Shown here: piece by piece, positions 25,401 to 39,600 of the stretch
Layout of the letters: every line of letters begins with the position of its first letter
Numbering within the stretch: the stretch's first letter is position 1
Origin: Metopolophium dirhodum
Taxonomy: Eukaryota > Arthropoda > Insecta > Hemiptera > Aphididae
Direction of reading: 5' to 3'
DNA length: 64,000 nt
Assembly (NCBI RefSeq): GCF_019925205.1
Contig: NC_083566.1
Span: 27,280,001-27,344,000, forward strand
Notes under the pieces: generated by a model
What the model was told of the DNA's origin: nothing
Databases searched by the model: none
The model's input: the letters and a program-made list of their open reading frames with translations, nothing else
Program-made: the position numbers and the translations under genes

Positions 25401-27320
25401 TAAAGCGTATTATTTTTTATTTATTTAACGTAACAAGTCGTGCGAAAAGGTCCCGAACGAATGTTTACGTCCATGGGTTGTGTACATATAGTCATAAACA
25501 TATTATATATACAATATAATATAGGATAAACCGGAGATGGCCGATGCTCCCGCGAATTACAATAATATAAAAAGTATATAATATAAACATAAAATGTATA
25601 AGCCGGTGTTTAAATATTATGCCAAGTATGCTATAAATAAAATAGGTATACACGGTTATTATGCATGGTGGACTAAAATGCAGGTCGAAACGCAATAAAC
25701 AAAACAAATATATATATATATATATATATATAGTGACACTAACTTTTTCCAAACTAGTAGGTAGATATACACGGAAATACAAATGAATACTGCATCGGAA
25801 CACCAAATGACACAATATGACTGCAGACAACAAATTAAGATAAAATAAAAGACTCCGTCAACAAAACAAATGAAGAAGATTTATTAAATCGGTGGGCTCG
25901 AAATTGGTCACACGAAGATCCTTGGTCGCGAGAAATGAATTCCATAAAATCTGTATAAAGCAATCAGACCATTTCATGATGTAAAAAATGAATACCTTAT
26001 TTAAAAAATGTGAATGTATAAATAATAATCTAATACATATAATATTAATATTAACCTAATGAAAGCTACCTACATTACTATTGTAGTTGATATCCAAATA
26101 ATACTACAAAATATATATATATGCAGCAAGTTGATTAAGTTCGCTGGGACTAAAAAAAAAGTTACAACACCACTTTGCACTATAACGACTAAGTTAATAG
26201 GTATATAAAATGATTCTTTTATAAATTTTAAATAAACACTCATTATATCTCGACAAGTATTATTGTTTTGGGAAATATTTATTTTATTTTATTGTAAGTC
26301 GTTAAGAAACAAAATTTTTTTTTCACATTTTTAATTTCATATTCCAAAACAGAATATTTATCTATGAATCTCAACATATAAATATTTGAAACTAGTAGTT
26401 TATTAGTAATAACTAATAACCATTAATACCAATATTAAGTACTCCACGTCACACATTGGTACTAGGAATAATGTTCGTCCACAAAGTGCAATCCCTGGAA
26501 CTGACTACATTGTCAACTGATTCGGCACCACCCTGTATCGGAAGTATATAGAAAGTCACGGCAGTAAACGACGTAAAACGGATACTGCAGGCAGACTATA
26601 TTAAATAAAGTAATTGCGACGATAAAAGAAAACCTATATATAGGTACACATAATATATACGCTGTGCGCCCAGCACACACACACATAGGTACACATATAC
26701 ACACGATGAACGCATAATAAATATTTATGGTGTAAAGACACGTCGATATCTGTGGAGATAAAAATCTCTCGAAGATCGAGTAAATGCGTTATTTACGCCG
26801 AGGGAAACGTGCGTAAACGAAATGACAAAAAGGTTAGCGCGAGACAAACGAAAAAAAAAAAAAACAGTAGAAAAAAGCGAAATTTGTTTAAAATACTTAA
26901 AATGATTCGAAACGACGACCGCCGCAGACTTATATATTATTATTAATTACTATACACGAGGAACGTTATACAACCGTGGGGGTTCTACATACGCGTAATA
27001 TATACCTACGTAGGATATGTTATTATAATAATGTACAGTATAATATCGTTTGACGGTCGTCGATGTAAATATATGTATATATATTATTTTAATAACTTAT
27101 AAGCGTGCGGTATAAATACGCGCGGCGAGAGGAGTACCTCTATATAATATACCTACCCGAGAAGACGAAGAAAAAAAAACCGCAAACGTTCGTTGATCCT
27201 GCCCCGGTGAATATAATAATATATAATACATTATAATGTGCGTATAATATACGACGATGACGCTCCTCTGCAGCAACGGAGCAACATTATATCGTTGACG
27301 ATGGTAATTTTCGGTTTGCG

Positions 27321-27360
<40 letters not shown>

Positions 27361-27595
27361 AATATATAACATAATATTATTATACGAACTGGTTACACAA
27401 GAACGGGTTCACGACGATCCGCGTGCGTGTGCGTGTGTGTAATCGTCTCTGCAGCAGCTATTATAATAAGACCTATCGACTAGACGGAGCAGCGGACGTG
27501 AGTCGGGGAGGATGCTGGTAGGAGATGTAATATTATACGCACGCGGCGTGTACACCTCAATATATATGTATATAAAATATATACGGTCGTTCAGG

Positions 27596-27626
<31 letters not shown>

Positions 27627-30600
27627 CTGTGTTCTATATGTATATAATATAATCGGGTTAAAATCACGTAATATACGAAGATGGGAGTATATTGCAGTGT
27701 GTGTGTGTGCGTGCGGCGCAATGCCGTCGTCGGTGGGTGGGGGGTGGTCGAAATCACTGCATATCCTTCTCACATCCGACGCAGTGACCGCTCGTTAAAA
27801 AAACACTCTGCGCCTAACCGTTGCCCGCTGTGCGTACATTATAAATTATAATATATAGGTATGTATGCCGATGTAGTGGGTACATAATGTTATTATATAA
27901 ATATATCATAAACCTAAACAATTTTTTTCTTCAACGCCGTAGGTATATCGCACACCGGAAACGTACCGCCGCCGTCATATTATTGTATTTGTCGGGTGCG
28001 CGTGCGTGCGTGCGCCACGCACGTCGCCGATATTTTCGACAGTCGTATAGAAACGCGTATACGGTATGCCATAATATAATACTATTGTGTACTGTACACA
28101 TACGTTGCACATACCTATATATAGTGTTGTTGCAGTTGTCGCATTCATTATTCATATATCATCGATAAGCTGCGCGGCGTATCGCATTGCACTATTGCAG
28201 TATAAATTATAACACATGTACAGCGTACGACGATTACGATGAGATTTACGACTGTGAACCGCGCGAATCGGCGGAGAGCCGTCCCCGCCCGACTCTCCCC
28301 CTCGACGCGCCGGATATCCGATACTCGGGCGCGGCGCGAGGAAGCGTAAATCGGAGGAGGCGTGAAGACGGAGAGAAAAATCTTATCGCCGTCGATCGGA
28401 TCGATTACACGCGACCGGCGGTCTTGCAGCGGCGGCGGCGGCGGAAATTCGCGCGTCGGCATCATCATCATCATCCGGCGGAATCGTCGTGATCCGTCTC
28501 GGTCGGGTCGTGCGAGAAAACACCACACGCGACGTCATAACGGGAACCTAAGCCATCTGGGGGTATATATATATTTTAACATCATAATAATATTATATCA
28601 TATTATTATAATAAAGTATAGGTATGCAGCCACACTGCTGCAGTTTTGACACACGCGCACGCTGCAGTTTCATACGGCCGACGGAAACGTCTGTCGTATG
28701 GAAAATCATCTTTTAAAATTAATGGTATTTCTAATATTTTTCTGCTTTATTTTTGTTTATGTTGGTACACATATTATATCGAATACAATAAGAAACAATC
28801 GTATGGATATATTGTATTGTACGGGAGTAGAGTGTGGAATGCATTGAAACTTCGCGAGGTATTCCTTAATCCCTACACACCCAACAACTATCGTACTATC
28901 CAATCTTTAAACGTTTGTACATTTGTAAATAATAAACCATGTTTGTAAAGTATTTGACGCAGCACGAACGTTTCCAAGAAAAATAGCCTTCTACAGAATT
29001 CATATGATTATTACCAATATAATATATAGGTAGGGGATTCTATAGTTCATAAAATATTGAACAATATATCGACAAAAAAAATGTTGCAGAAATTGTGTGT
29101 TAAATAATAAACACTGGTAACTTAAACTTATAAAAAAAAAAAAAAACGCTCTTATAAATTAAAAAAAATCTGCAAACGGATGCTATACAATTATATTAAC
29201 AATAATTATAATAATAATTAAAAGCGCACGATATCTCCGCTAAAAAAAGTTCCCTCACCCGTCGTCGTTTCCCGATTTTCTTTCACCACTGTGTTGTTTC
29301 AACTTCTTCGGTTACGCATACCCAGAGCTTTAGACATTATGACTTATTCTCAGAACGCGCAACAAAAATTAATCAACAAAACCAACAGATTTAAATAACT
29401 GCAATATTATAATAATTACGTAGGTACATATATATTGTTATTAATTTATAAAATCAAAGGTTTTGTGAAACGCTTTGCAGAAGCGCCTAACGTAAGCGAT
29501 ATTAATATAATTTAATATTATAATTTTTCCGCAAGAAAACTCTATAATATACATAATATTTGCTGCTGCCAGTGAGCCGTAAATAATGTACACAGAGAAG
29601 TTTTTCCTTCTATATAGGTTACCTGTAGTGTTTTACAGACATAAAATATTCATGTAAAGTTTAAACGTAAAAACAAAAGCGCGTTATTTTTAATATGGGT
29701 TATATATATTATGTATATAATATATAATATTATTAACAGGAAAAATAATAATTATAAAAGTTGTGTAATAATATTGTCGTAGGCACGACGACGTTTTTAA
29801 AGAAGAGAAGAGAAGTTAAAAAATAATAACAATAAATATTCTTTCTGCAAAAAGCGTTTGCGTTTAATGTTAAATACACTTTAATGCCATCGAGCTTTCG
29901 AAACAATTAAACTGATTTTGTTGCATTATTCGGGCGAAGAAAAACACGAAGCAGTTTTGTTAACATATACGGATGGAATTTAATTTAGACATCACGACTT
30001 TGTAGTGATCCAAACGAACACTTTTTATCATGTTTTTTTCTTAAAAGATCTATCGTTTTATATATATATAGTTACAATATAATTACGTATATAGCTAGGT
30101 ATATTACTCGAATGTTTAATGTCTGTTTTTCTCGGCGCCTATACACGAAAATAATACAGCTATATAAAGACGTAACATAAAAATTAAAAATGGACCATTC
30201 TTCTTCGTCAACAACAAAGAATACAAAAAAAAATGGAATCTAACGGATCCAAAACATTATACCAAGTTTTCTCAGAAACCGACAGCATTATTTTTGTATA
30301 TATATCCTAGGATATTACGACGTAATTTACCAGCTACTTAACAATACACGAGTGGTAATCAATCGAATGCATCGGTTACAAATGTAAGTTTATGGACATA
30401 ATATGTTGATAATTAATGTATAATAAACGATAGTAGTTATTATTCATTATTATAAATTCACTGAATTGTGTTGATTAACGTGTTTATTACAAATAAAAAT
30501 CGTTAAAGCTCAGTTGGCATAACAATGTATATATGAGGGGGGGGGTTAACTAAGTCCAGACCCCCTACCGTTGGATTTTAAAAAATAATTGTTTAAGTAT

Positions 30601-33600
30601 ATTTATGTAATATAGATTCTAGAATATAATATGGATAAATTATAAATTAATAACGATTTTGCGGTAAGTAGTTCAAATCGTTAAAACAAAAATAATAATT
30701 AACACATTAACACAACAACTAAGAAGACCATTTTGAACGTTCAGCACATTAAACGAAATATGGATCCCCAGTATGGCCCTCCCCCCTTTGAAGAAATTCT
30801 GGAAACTCTACTGTAGAGGCTATATTGCATGTTAAATTATTATTACTGATCGAATATTTAAAGTTAAAATGAACGGAGCAGTAAATCAACATTCTTCACT
30901 CCGCTCATCTAAACTTTAAAACTATTTAAAAACTTTTTAGTAATATCTAAAATCCACAACTATAGTTAAAAATTCTATTTTATACATCAACTTTCTCAGA
31001 AAAGCATTCTGCTTTTTAATATTAAATTCAAATTGAATGTTGTCTTTCAATGAGCAAAACCTTAAAAATTGATTGCGATAGACAATAGTAAAAAAAAATT
31101 GTTTTGTAATGACTTTAAATTATATGTATTGTAACTATTATTTCTAAAACAAAACCCATGCGATGGCGTCACGCCCCATAATGTTTGATCCGGTTCGCAC
31201 GCCGATGGTCACATACATTTTACAATACAATAATCAGTAATAACACTATGACACTGTATTGTACGTATATATACGTATCATAATATGAGACTCGCCTGTA
31301 TAGAATATTGTTTTTTAATCACTTTACTACTATAATAGATATTATGTCGCATTTGGTCGACGACTGACGAGAACTGACAATCGATGAAATGTAGAGAGAA
31401 TCATTTATTTTCATCCTCACCCCCGATAAATATATATGTAGGTATATATATATATATATATACATGAAGTACACTGCGTCGTCGTATATGTATAGGTAGT
31501 ATAGACAATCAAATATTTGGATATAAATTAATTATACGTAAGTATATAATATATACGTATATAGGTACTGGTACCTATCACAATCACTGCGTAGGTATTT
31601 TCGTTACGACGAGGTTATATTTGTTCTCTACAATACGACACGGAGACGAGATTAATTATTATTGCCGCCGACCTATCAAACATCGATAAATCGCGATCGA
31701 CTACAATATATCACGACGTATAGCTGCTGATGTCATATTATAATATAGTGTCAATAATAATAATAATAATAATATTTAAAGTTTGCCGAAACCTGCGCAC
31801 CACACCGCATTAAACACTTGCGAAGCATTTCGCGATATTAAAAATTACCATATAAATATATATGTTGATATGAACACTGTTTTCAAAACGTTTAACGTCC
31901 ACGCGGAGTATATAATTATTAAAGCGTGTTTCGTCCGTTGAGCGTGTCGTTGTTAACTATAAAGAATAGATGAAAAAAATATAGACAAATAAAAACTACT
32001 CGTCTGAAAAACGGCGGTATATAGCGTGAAGTCTCATTTTCCACAGCATAATAATTATCTTGTGCATGATTCATGTTCTAATTCAACCCTTAACGCGTGT
32101 TTGAGGGTTGAAAACCGAGGTATATTCATTTGACAAGACCTTTAGATATGTTTAACACAACAGTTACGGTTTTCATTTAACAATTGTTACCGTGATGGTT
32201 CAAGCGTTATATGGTTTTAAGTGAGCTCTTCGTCCGTCGTCGTGTACAAAGAAACGTATCTCATATACACATTTACACTCGTACATTATAGAGAACGAAA
32301 AAATGTAGACAATAATGCCCTATATCGCAATATACAATATGCTTAAATGTTAAAATAAATAATAAAGTGCATGTATCTGGTGGAAAATAATTTATGCTTG
32401 GCCACTTAATATATTCCATATTATAACGACTTGATCACGTGTGCGTTTGGCAAACATTTGCGTGCACGTATGCAAATAATGTATAATATTCGGGTATCGT
32501 TATGGGTTCTCAATCATGGAACGATAAAAAAGGACCATGTCATTGAAGCAGTAAACCATGGGTACTTTTTTTTTATCGAAAATAAGTCCTTAACATTTAA
32601 TAAAAAACAAACGATTATTGGAATCACGATAAAAACAAACATCGCATTCAGATTGATTATTTTTCAACAGCAAACGCTCATCATTAATTAGAACCTATAT
32701 TACATTTTATCGAGATTCGTTTTTTTTTTATATAATTTATTATATTATATTTAAGATAATTTTAACGTTTTATATAATCCTCATACGAATAGTATTTTAT
32801 AACGACATTTCTAAGGATAAATGAAAATCTTACCGTGGGTAATAACTGCGTATTACAATAAAAATTAGAATTTACATAACTTGTATATTGCAAATGAATA
32901 AATGGGCCCTAGTTAGCCAACGATTCTAACATAATCGTTATTACACTTTCTATTATGTTTAATAGGTGTTAAATATTATACCTATAAAGAACCCATCTAA
33001 AGCGGAAAAAATATTTTTAAGAATTTTTGCGAGCGCGGATATGCCTTGCAGTGCATCTATCCATTTCAAATATATACGGCTTCATGACCCAAACATAAAA
33101 TGTTTGCCCTCCATCCAAAAAAAAAAAAATCACTCGAAGGACGTCCCAGAATATCAATGTTTGCGCACAATCAAAGTAAAATATATAGCTTATAGGTATA
33201 TCCGCACATAAAGTAGGTAGGTACCTACTTAACAGCTGGGACATTTTAACAGTGAAGCGATACGTATGGATTTAAACGACACAGACTTGAAGACTTGTAC
33301 AAAATCTGTATTCCCGACAAATATATAGGTAGTATAAACGGTTCTTGTATTAGATACCTATATATATAAATAAATGGTCACCGTGCGGCAAAAGCCTGAC
33401 GATTATCTCGATTTTAGGATTAAACTTAAATGTGGCGAGAGGCTTTTGCACACGCGAAATCACAAAATACTTTATCGAGAGTTCAAATATCCCGGTTTGT
33501 TCGCAGACCTTGCGGTGGAGTTCATTGTATTATAATTGGAAATAAAACACAATTTTATTCCCCATCCGCAGATAATACCCATTATATATTATATATATTG

Positions 33601-36600
33601 TTTTCATTTTACGATTGAATTGCATTTACCACGAGTATAAATCCTCATCCGGATTCCAACGCGCGAGTGAATGGAGAGAGAAAAAAGTTAATTCATTCGC
33701 ATCACGCACGGAGCGCCGCCGCGCCGCAAACGTCGTCAATGGAATTTGTTACGAAACCGGCGGAAAGGAAAACTGAAAACCAAAGCGGGAAAACAGCGTC
33801 GTGTCTTACGATGACAATATTACCCCTGCAGAAGGCGTACGCGGAAAACGACGACCTTCCAGCTTATTACAGCAGTAATTTGACTAGCAAATTTACAAGA
33901 TTCCTCGCAATACACGCAAGGACCGGCCGTAGAATAGTTATATGCACACAAATAATATAAATGCTTTCTCATCGTTATCTTCCCTCCACCAACCTAACAC
34001 ACACAATCAGGTTTAAGCGTAATATGAGTGATGAGAATATTATACAATATTTATATTTATAAGCAGCCATTATGAGCATCATATATAATATTATATACAG
34101 CCCTCAAAGTGTATTGGCTTGTCACATGCCTGACTCTTCAATCGCAAGATACCTATATAACCTATTTGAAGCTTGCGATTTTGAGTATAAAAACTAAAAT
34201 ATTTTCAAAAAAAAAATGCTGTTTTTTTTGGCTGTTTGTTTTTCCGCAACGACCCCGCCACGCGTCTTCAGCGATGCGTAGCGAGCACAATATATAATCA
34301 AGCGACAGAGCAAAAGAATAGAATAGACGTTTTACATATTACATTATTAAATCTACGAAGGCAAAGTATAATAGTATATCAATTAAATAAATGTCACAAA
34401 CACCATGCACAACACACCACTATATTATACTATGCTATTATAATAATGACAATTTCGCACAAAATAAAAATAATAATTATAATTATTATACAAATCGAAT
34501 AAGGGGGAATGCACAAAAGTTCAAGGGTCTATATAATGTACCTGAGTGATATCGTTTCTCATTATGAGTGACACGTCTTTGCGTGCGTCTGGTGCGATGT
34601 TGATGATGTTGATGCTGCTGGGAAGACGGCTGTTTACTGTTCGAAGCCGATGGGGGACCGGCTGCAAATTATACACAACACACACGCTTGGTTCAGCACA
34701 TTCAATACTCACATAATATTTTACACAGATATAATATAATATAATATTAATATATAGGTCATAGATACAGTAAAATTAATAGTAATAACATAATATTATT
34801 ATCGTACATGATAGGCGAAAATCAAGGACTTTGTGTCTTCCCTCTGTATATACAATATATTACAAACTATTATATTATATATATATATATATACACACAC
34901 AGACATATCACATACATACAGTATGGTTTTAACTTTATATACTCAGTCGAAAAACACGAATTGTAATCAGTTGCGTCTGTATCTATGCGTAAGTATAACC
35001 ATTTATCGTGACTAAATTAAAGTCTTTAATTATTTTGGATTTACAGAAATTACAGGGTCCGCAAGGACAAAAACGTTTAATAGACTAGGTGGTACCCTCT
35101 GTAATCATATTTCCCAAGAATTGGACCGATTGGATAATTTGCAATAATATGATGTATCAAACACTATAATAACGTCAAATTATATTCGTTACCTACATCT
35201 AGAGTGCTCGAATTGCTTAATATTGTTTTATATTGAACTATTGAAACCTCATATATTTTATACGAAACGAAGTACTATTACATCCTTTAGACCAAAACTC
35301 GTGTATTAAATAAAATAATATAATTGGGCGATGTCCTTAAACCTGGTTAGGTCAATTGTTTTAGATTGATGACTAGTGTATTATATTGGGGTTTACACCT
35401 ACCGGAAATTAGTTGTGTGTCAAATAAAATTGAACTAAATTTGTTTTTAATTTATTTAAAAGGTTTTATAAATCGATTTAGTTCGACGAGACATTATAAT
35501 ATCACCAAAAGGTTTTTACTTAATTATCTACATTATTGACTTTTCTTACTTTCAGATTTAATTACCTACTTAATCCATTATTAGTTATTGAATATTATAA
35601 TAACACTATATTATTATGCAATACTCTAACAACTGAGAAATGGTTTAACGTCCAAATAAAAGTAAATAAATATATTCCAATTTATATGAAGAGCTGAGGG
35701 AATTTCGTTATCATTTCCTTTCCAATAAAATACAAAGTAGGTCAAATGTCGAAGGGAAAATGCACACAGAGATAAGTGACTTTCAGCAAACAGAATTCTG
35801 GATAATTTGATAAATTTATCAAACTAGGGTAAGGACATCGAGTTAATGAATTTTTTCTGAATACTAGTATATCAGTATATGTTTGTTGAATAATCACGTA
35901 ATAAAAAAGACAAATCATTTTCCCATAGAATCTGTTGATTAGACATTTACATTTATATACAAAATTAAATGTAAAAAAAAAAATGGTTAAGAATGTAATT
36001 ATTTGCTAGGAATACATAACTAAATCATTGTTGAATGATTAATGATGTAATTTAAAATGATTGTATTTATACGTGTAGTTTTACTGGCAAATATAGACAT
36101 GTTTAATTTGTAAGTAGGTGGTAATAAAACGTATAGATAATATCTATGAACTCTATGACTGGTACAACCTACGACGAAAACTATATTTTTCTAGTTTTAG
36201 ATGTATTACCTCAGAACCCGCCTACTATGTAATTTTTATTTAGCTTAACGATGAACATAAAACTTAATACTAATGCATTTTTAATATTATATACATTTAG
36301 TACAGGTATTCATATTAAAATGTGTATACCACACGCGGTTTATGAAATACACCGTCAATCATTTACCAGAGCTGGTATATACTTGTCTAGAGTGCCACAG
36401 TTTTAAAAACAAATAGGTAGGTACATATTATATGCATAAATGTATTACGTGGTACGTACCACCCTAACCACAACATACACTTTAAAAGGAAATCAATTTA
36501 TAATCAACTATACATTTGAGATACCTATACCTAGATATTAATAATAATGATGTTTGTCAAATAAGGAGGTAATACAAAAGATAAATATTGAAACAATTTT

Positions 36601-39600
36601 GATTTAGATTTAATGAATTTAAATAGTAGGTACCTACTTGGCCATAGGTACAAAAAAAATCGCAATAAATATTTAGAAAATAATTATAATTATTTAAACA
36701 TGATAAATATTTACGGAACGGTTATTATAAAATGCGATCAACACGAAATATAAATTAATATAACCACTGGTGCAAACCTATTCTAAAAAACTTTAACCTA
36801 CAAATTGTGTGCTTATTGAAACGTACAGGAAAATAAACTAAATACTTTTCAGTTTTGCCATTAGAATAAAATTAACTTTTTCTAGACTAATATATTTTGT
36901 AGGACAACAGATTTATTGACCTTACCCTTTGTTGGCCATCCTTTGTTTTGTGATTTTTTTTTTAAAGTACGGGCCGTGGTACGGCCATTTGAGTTAGGAC
37001 ATTTTAATACGTCTGATCGTAAAAAAGAACAGACAATAAAGAAGCCTTAATGAAATCGGAAACAAAATACGTATTATGAAAAAAAAAATAGGAAGATAGA
37101 AAATTAAATGTTTTAAAATTTATGTTATAGACCAAAAAATGTAAATCGATTAGGTCGTTAAAAGACATGATAAAAAAATAGCTAACGACTACAAACCTTG
37201 GGGCTGCTTAGGAGCATAAGGAGCCAAAAGTCTTGTCTTCTTTTTCTCGTATCCTTTTTGCGTAATATCACCTGTAACAAAAAATAAATTTTCCTGTTAA
37301 AATTTGAACCTTTTTAATCATTATTGAATTTTTATTAATATTCCGATTAATGAAGGGTTAAAGAATTTTCTGCAATATAAAAGCATTACACAAACGAAAT
37401 AACAGTAGGTATATATTTGACTATAATCAATTAACTTTTCAAAAACAGTAAACTAAACACAGGTGCATATAATAATTATGTAAATTATATATATACATAA
37501 ATAAAAGTGGTAAATATTCTGATAAATATTAATTGCTTTGTGAAAAACATCAAAGTATTAATAAGTAATTTTACGTAGAAGTTTTTACAAATTGATTTTA
37601 GTTTTAATGTGAGCTACTTTGAAAAAAAAAATTATTCAACAAAGGTTAAACGACATTCTTATAGTTATTTCAACATATATTACAGAATAAAAATACTATG
37701 AAATTATAATTCCCACATTAAATTCTCAGAAAAAAATTCATAGAACAATTTAAAAATTGTGATGTTAAAAAATATCATATTTGCATTTTAAAACGACAGA
37801 CGTTATATTATAATTCAAATTTGTTTATATGTTTTAATCTTTTTAATAAAATAAATAGTATATTTTTAAGGTAAATCGAAAAATATTTACTAACTTCAAG
37901 GTGAGCTTTCGGAAAGAAATTATTTTGATTTGTATTTTTGTAGTACCTACCTAACCTACATTTAAATAATATACTTATTTTGAGATAGAACTAAGTGTAA
38001 AGTTTGTTGTAGCGAATGTTATAAGGGTATTATAGTTTTAAATTAGTTCAGGTGAGTACAAATATAACTCAACATTAATTAACAAAACGATCAAGTTCGA
38101 ATAAATAATTAGGTTACGATTGAATTATAAATTCGATATAAACAGGAACAAAATAAGTTAGACTGAAATAATACATTGGAATATAGCTGAGAAAATGTAT
38201 GCATTTTTGTTGTCGCGTTTACATAGGTAGTTAAAGTAAATTAAATGTTAAATTATCTTTTTAAAACTATGTAAAAACAAATAAATATATAAAAATGTAA
38301 ACAAAAAATACATGGTGAACAAACAAACAAAAGAAATACTAAATTATAATGTTTTATTCAATATAGTTTTTTAATCTAGATATTTTTTAAGATATTTTCA
38401 CGGCGGGCGTACATAAGCACGATTATCGGACAAATAAAATGCATAACCATTATGCCGGGTCGCACAAACGAGTTTAACGGGATAGAATATTTAACAGTTC
38501 CCTCGACATCAACTCCCGTGATGATCTATGCCATATAATACGTACCTTTATATATTTACATATTATATAATATATATATATTGTAACTAAATATTATTTT
38601 ACACTAACAATATATATATATTATATACACTTATACAATATACAATTTTCCCGACACTGATGAGTCGTTAAATTTATCAAATTTCTATACGATTCCGGGA
38701 CATATTGTAATGAAATATTAAAATATACAATATATTATATACAACACAAGCGCATATTATATAATATAAAATATAATGTATACTGCGCACATACTAAATT
38801 CAACGAATTCAACGGAACTTTGCAGAAAGGTATGTATTTTTCTCCCCGTACAAACACCCTAAATATAAAACAATATAATATATCCAGCAGAACCGGAAAA
38901 GACTAAACCATTTCTTTAATAAAAGTATCAAACCATTGCACATATTATAAAGGTTATAAATCGTAGACAGCAAATACATATGTGTGAGTATACATATATA
39001 GAAACAACCGACTATAAGTTTCGATATGTATCGTATACGCACTATTTCGTCCTTCTCGCTCAACGTTACACGTACACACACGACACACACACACACCAGC
39101 GCGCGCGTCATGAATTTTCGTGCGTTTTACACAAAGCAACACAATAATATACGCCTACCTATATGTATATTATTATATTATATGTTATAACAACGACCAA
39201 ATGCGCGTCCGTATCGGCTGTTTCTCTCTCGAAACCTGGCTGAAGCGCTGCGCGGACACAACGCGTGATCGAGTGGATGCGAAGTAAAATGTATACATAT
39301 ACATATATATATATAAATATATATATATATACATATACATATATATATATATATATATGTTATCGATATACACATTAATGTATATGGCTGTGACATCATT
39401 TATAAACACAAATCGCCTGCGCCACCGTGTGCTGACAGATATTCACTTACGCGGGGGGGGTAAAACGTGCATCGTCAGCCGCACCCGTCGCGCGTCGTCC
39501 CGCGGGCGAACGGGAAGCGTATTTTCCGCGAGTCGAATAGGTATACCGTTTGGCCGGCGCGAATCGAAAACAGACGGTAAACAAAAGTGGTCGACTCGCC

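Larger units (their letters stand above)
13971..34541 (-). other. DIP2 intron 3 (20.6 kb)
   Basis: Lies between the GTACAT donor of exon 3 and the TTTTAG acceptor of exon 4. 13971-17004 is plain AT-rich DNA. 17.0-19.6 kb holds interspersed repeats. 19.6-21.0 kb is AT-rich with no feature. 21-32 kb is richer in CpG and TATA/CACA microsatellites, with GC-rich patches at 24.1-24.5 and 28.2-28.5 kb. 32-34.5 kb is AT-rich with an unassigned plus-strand frame at 33667-33960. I see no convincing nested protein-coding gene. Its size and CpG-rich patches make it a plausible home for enhancers or alternative promoters. Confidence 0.85.

Noticed and set aside
27097..27798. Several Cys/Val- or Thr/His-rich frames on both strands
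   Set aside because: They are translations of the (CA)n arrays at 27.3 and 27.6 kb.
28148..28528. 126-residue minus-strand frame in the GC-rich patch of intron 3
   Set aside because: Pro/Arg/Met low complexity that follows from GC-rich repeats; no splice signal in phase with DIP2 exon 4 that I could support.
33667..33960. 97-residue plus-strand frame
   Set aside because: It begins at GTG, not ATG, matches no family, and has no promoter or splice context; kept only as a remark under intron 3.
36971..36985. Perfect short hairpin GGCCGTGGTACGGCC
   Set aside because: Six-base stem with no other context; too short to call a functional element.
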